A stretch of 21,658 nt of DNA, from the NCBI GenBank assembly GCA_030450335.1, contig JAKDIS010000036.1, positions 1 through 21,658 of the forward strand, written 5' to 3'. Positions 21,159-21,658 of this stretch are shown here, piece after piece. The first letter of the stretch is position 1. Every line of letters begins with the position of its first letter. The DNA is from Corynebacterium sp. (lineage in GTDB: Bacteria; Actinomycetota; Actinomycetes; Mycobacteriales; Mycobacteriaceae). The position numbers and the translations under genes are program-made. Below the pieces are notes generated by a model that was not told the DNA's origin, did not search any database, and was given only the letters and a program-made list of their open reading frames with translations.

Positions 21159-21658
21159 GTGTTCTCCAGCGTCGGGTGGGTTGAGATCCTCATCATTGTC
21201 GTCGTGGGCATTATCGTCGTCGGGCCCGAGCGCCTGCCGCGACTGATCACGGACGTCCGCGCCCTGCTGCTCGCCGCTCGCAACGCCATCGCCGACGCGC
21301 GCAAGGAACTCGACCAGGACTTCGGGGAGGACTTCGAGGAGTTCCGCAAGCCGCTGTCGCAGCTCAACAGCGTGCGGCAGATGGGCGCCCGGGGATTCAT
21401 CACCAAGACGCTGCTGGACGACGACGACAGCTTCCTCACGGACCTGGAGTCCTCGGCGAAGGACGTCACCGGCGCTTTCCGGGGGACCGGGTCGCGGATC
21501 TCGGGGCAGGCCCCGAAGAACCCGCCGCGTCCCACGGAGGTTCCCGCAGAGCCCGCTGCAGACCCCGCCGTGGGTGCTCCGGATGCGGGGGCGGCGGATC
21601 CTCAGGCGGACGGCGGCTCGGCAGGGGCCGTGGGCGGGGAGGAGCCCCGGGTGGAGCT
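21159..21658 (+). CDS. tatB: Sec-independent translocase TatB, partial at window end
   Basis: The 5' part, 166 complete codons, is visible and the gene runs past the window edge with no stop. The N-terminus MFSSVGWVEILIIVVVGIIVVGPERLP is the TatB/TatA membrane helix with the hinge motif GPERLP, followed by the amphipathic helix RLITDVRALLLAARNAIADARKELDQD and an acidic segment, as in TatB. The Ala/Pro/Gly-rich C-terminal tail is typical of actinobacterial TatB. It forms the twin-arginine substrate receptor with TatC. GTG start, with AGAGAGG at 21144-21150 eight bases upstream. Confidence 0.93.
   Translation, partial: MFSSVGWVEILIIVVVGIIVVGPERLPRLITDVRALLLAARNAIADARKELDQDFGEDFEEFRKPLSQLNSVRQMGARGFITKTLLDDDDSFLTDLESSAKDVTGAFRGTGSRISGQAPKNPPRPTEVPAEPAADPAVGAPDAGAADPQADGGSAGAVGGEEPRVE

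Noticed and set aside
1..21658. CRISPR arrays, tRNA or rRNA genes, insertion sequences, phage or toxin-antitoxin genes
   Set aside because: No regularly spaced repeats, cloverleaf or rRNA signatures, transposase motifs or terminal repeats were seen on either strand.

Overview
The window is high-GC actinobacterial DNA. Gene content and order point to the mycolata (Corynebacteriales), most probably a high-GC Corynebacterium. The markers are a mycothiol gene (mshB), an LpqW-type lipoprotein of the lipomannan pathway, the typA-lpqW-mshB-membrane protein order and the fdxC-dapC pair seen in Mycobacterium, dapD/dapE flanking an AroP-like permease as in C. glutamicum, and an O-methyltransferase/sigE/anti-sigma/tatB block. 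Species assignment is inference.

Layout. 1-318: non-coding leader with a small tandem repeat. 319-5609 (+): typA, lpqW, mshB and a small membrane protein, tightly packed. 5610-5775: palindrome-rich intergenic region. 5776-7285 (+): ferredoxin fdxC and aminotransferase dapC, closed by a 22-bp perfect hairpin. 7384-12628 (-): an ABC permease without an adjacent ATPase, dapD and an aroP-like permease. 12692-16495 (+): dapE, a LOG-family protein, a one-helix membrane protein, and an M17 aminopeptidase-like protein that has lost its metal site. 16560-17441 (+): an RlmA-like rRNA methyltransferase without its zinc-ribbon cysteines. 17465-19724 (-): a GH32-fold protein whose three catalytic carboxylates are replaced, and a Rv1220c-like O-methyltransferase with a changed SAM loop. 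19998-21658 (+): sigE, its zinc anti-sigma factor and the start of tatB.

How the genes work together. dapC, dapD and dapE are three of the four steps of the succinylase branch to meso-diaminopimelate and lysine. fdxC is the usual neighbour of dapC. lpqW and mshB serve the cell envelope and thiol redox. sigE and its anti-sigma factor are a stress-response switch beside the Tat export gene tatB.

The most unusual part is about 15.0-19.7 kb. Four recognisable enzyme folds sit close together, each with altered signature residues while the reading frames stay intact. Two of them, the M17-like and GH32-like proteins, look like true pseudoenzymes. A second recurring pattern is a TANANT-like -10 hexamer 7-9 nt before the start codon of several genes (dapD, aroP, dapE, the GH32-like gene, the methyltransferase), which suggests leaderless transcripts. 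sigE instead has a near-consensus promoter and a foldable leader of about 107 nt.
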